Shown: positions 63,433 through 64,000 of the stretch, one piece after another
How positions within the stretch are numbered: position 1 is the first letter of the stretch
Layout of the letters: each line of letters opens with the position of its first letter
Source of the DNA: Brevibacterium sediminis
Lineage (GTDB): Bacteria; Actinomycetota; Actinomycetes; Actinomycetales; Brevibacteriaceae
Length of the DNA: 64,000 nucleotides
Assembly (NCBI RefSeq): GCF_013623905.1
Contig: NZ_JABKDD010000009.1
Coordinates: 62,001-126,000, forward strand
Reading direction: 5' to 3'
Position numbers and translations under genes: made by a program
The notes under the pieces: model-generated
Databases searched by the model: none
Seen by the model: the letters and a program-made list of their open reading frames with translations, nothing else
Told to the model about the DNA's origin: nothing

Positions 63433-64000
63433 CCCTGCTCCTGAGCCTTGACGGGGGTGAGGTGTTCGGCGCTGGCGGCCGGGTCGATGCCGAGGCGTCC
63501 CAGCAGATCCTCGGCCGCTGCGGTGCCGAGTTCGTCGGCGATACGGGCGAGTTCCTTCGCGGTCACCGACAGCTGCTGCTCGCCGGTGCTGCTCCAGTCG
63601 ACGTCGAGCAGGGCGGGCAGCTCGGTGCTCTGACGCGTGCGGGCGAGCTTTCCGTCATCATCGGCCATCACGGCGTCGACGATGAACTCGGTGCCCTCGA
63701 TCTTCGCCAGCGCGCCGATCGGGGCCGAGCAGCCGGCTTCGGCACGGGAGAGGATCGAGCGCTCGCAGGTCACGGCGAGGTCGGTCGTCTGGTCGTGGAT
63801 CCGGCGCAGAGCCGCCCGCACCTCGGCGTCGCTGTCGAGGATGTCCGCAGTGGTGGCGAAGGCGCTGTCGGCGCTGCGAGTCTCGACCGCCAAGGCTCCC
63901 TGGCCCGGGGCCGGGAGCATGACATCGAAGTTGAGCGAATCGGTGGCCTCGGCCAGCCGCCCGATGCGACGCACTCCGGCGGCGGCGAGGACGACTGCAT
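63429..64000 (-). CDS. hemC: Porphobilinogen deaminase (5' end cut by window edge)
   Basis: C-terminal 190 residues of hydroxymethylbilane synthase. FDVMLPAPGQGALAVETR and the cofactor-binding Cys in AEAGCSAPIGALA (anchors dipyrromethane). Polymerises four porphobilinogens for HemD to close. The start lies beyond 64000; the ATG at 63974 is internal. Confidence 0.96.
   Translation of the reverse strand, partial: AVVLAAAGVRRIGRLAEATDSLNFDVMLPAPGQGALAVETRSADSAFATTADILDSDAEVRAALRRIHDQTTDLAVTCERSILSRAEAGCSAPIGALAKIEGTEFIVDAVMADDDGKLARTRQSTELPALLDVDWSSTGEQQLSVTAKELARIADELGTAAAEDLLGRLGIDPAASAEHLTPVKAQEQG

Overview
The window is high-GC actinobacterial chromosome. Gene content (menaquinone rather than ubiquinone, resB/ccsB cytochrome c maturation, tRNA-Trp-secE-nusG-rplK-rplA next to a MaoC pair and murB, no mycolate genes) and very common leaderless-type starts suggest a Brevibacterium-like member of the Micrococcales. 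The genus is an inference, not something the sequence proves.

Layout. 1-3.8 kb: an alcohol/aldehyde oxidation unit (truncated adhP, ald, and a GAF-domain activator). 4-7.1 kb: rplA, rplK, nusG, secE and tRNA-Trp, all on the minus strand. 7.2-10.9 kb: a membrane-anchored metallophosphoesterase, murB and two MaoC-fold dehydratase subunits, chained by overlaps. 11-15 kb: a plus-strand module of an ATP-grasp enzyme, a beta-lactamase-fold serine hydrolase and a lipoprotein. 15-17.4 kb: tatB, tatC and tatA behind a Tat-type lipoprotein intradiol dioxygenase. 17.5-19.8 kb: a terpenoid-cyclase-like toroid protein and an M20 amidohydrolase.

Accessory island, 19.89-25.64 kb: it is bounded by a 42-bp perfect direct repeat of the 3' half of tRNA-Met. 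It carries a 60-aa protein, a FUSC-type membrane protein, a GNAT-like protein lacking the acetyl-CoA loop, an unknown protein, a treble-clef FBP-domain protein, a frameshifted IS3-family element and a truncated tyrosine integrase. A gene-free segment of about 520 bp within it holds several stem-loops. tRNA-Met and tRNA-Thr follow.

25.9-38.2 kb: a glycerophosphodiesterase, a membrane transporter with a second M20 amidohydrolase, an acyltransferase, a DUF1992 protein, tRNA-Tyr, YajQ, a RelA/SpoT-domain protein, FprA, RarD and a GntR-ABC transporter operon. 38.2-52.6 kb: a permease followed by the menaquinone pathway spread over several transcription units (polyprenyl synthase, menJ, menG, menF, menD, menC, menB, menE, menA), with an esterase and a lipoprotein in between. 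52.7-64 kb: two small membrane proteins, then cytochrome c maturation (ccsB, resB, ccdA, tlpA) and heme synthesis (hemL, hemB, hemD, hemC, with a marR gene) in one minus-strand chain of overlapping genes. Heme supply and heme attachment to c-type cytochromes, together with menaquinone, make 39-64 kb a respiratory-chain assembly region.

Non-coding structure is rich. A 56-bp palindrome occurs three times behind unrelated genes. A 9-mer (CCGAGGCGG) is strikingly frequent. There is a 35-bp tandem repeat, and several very long perfect hairpins.
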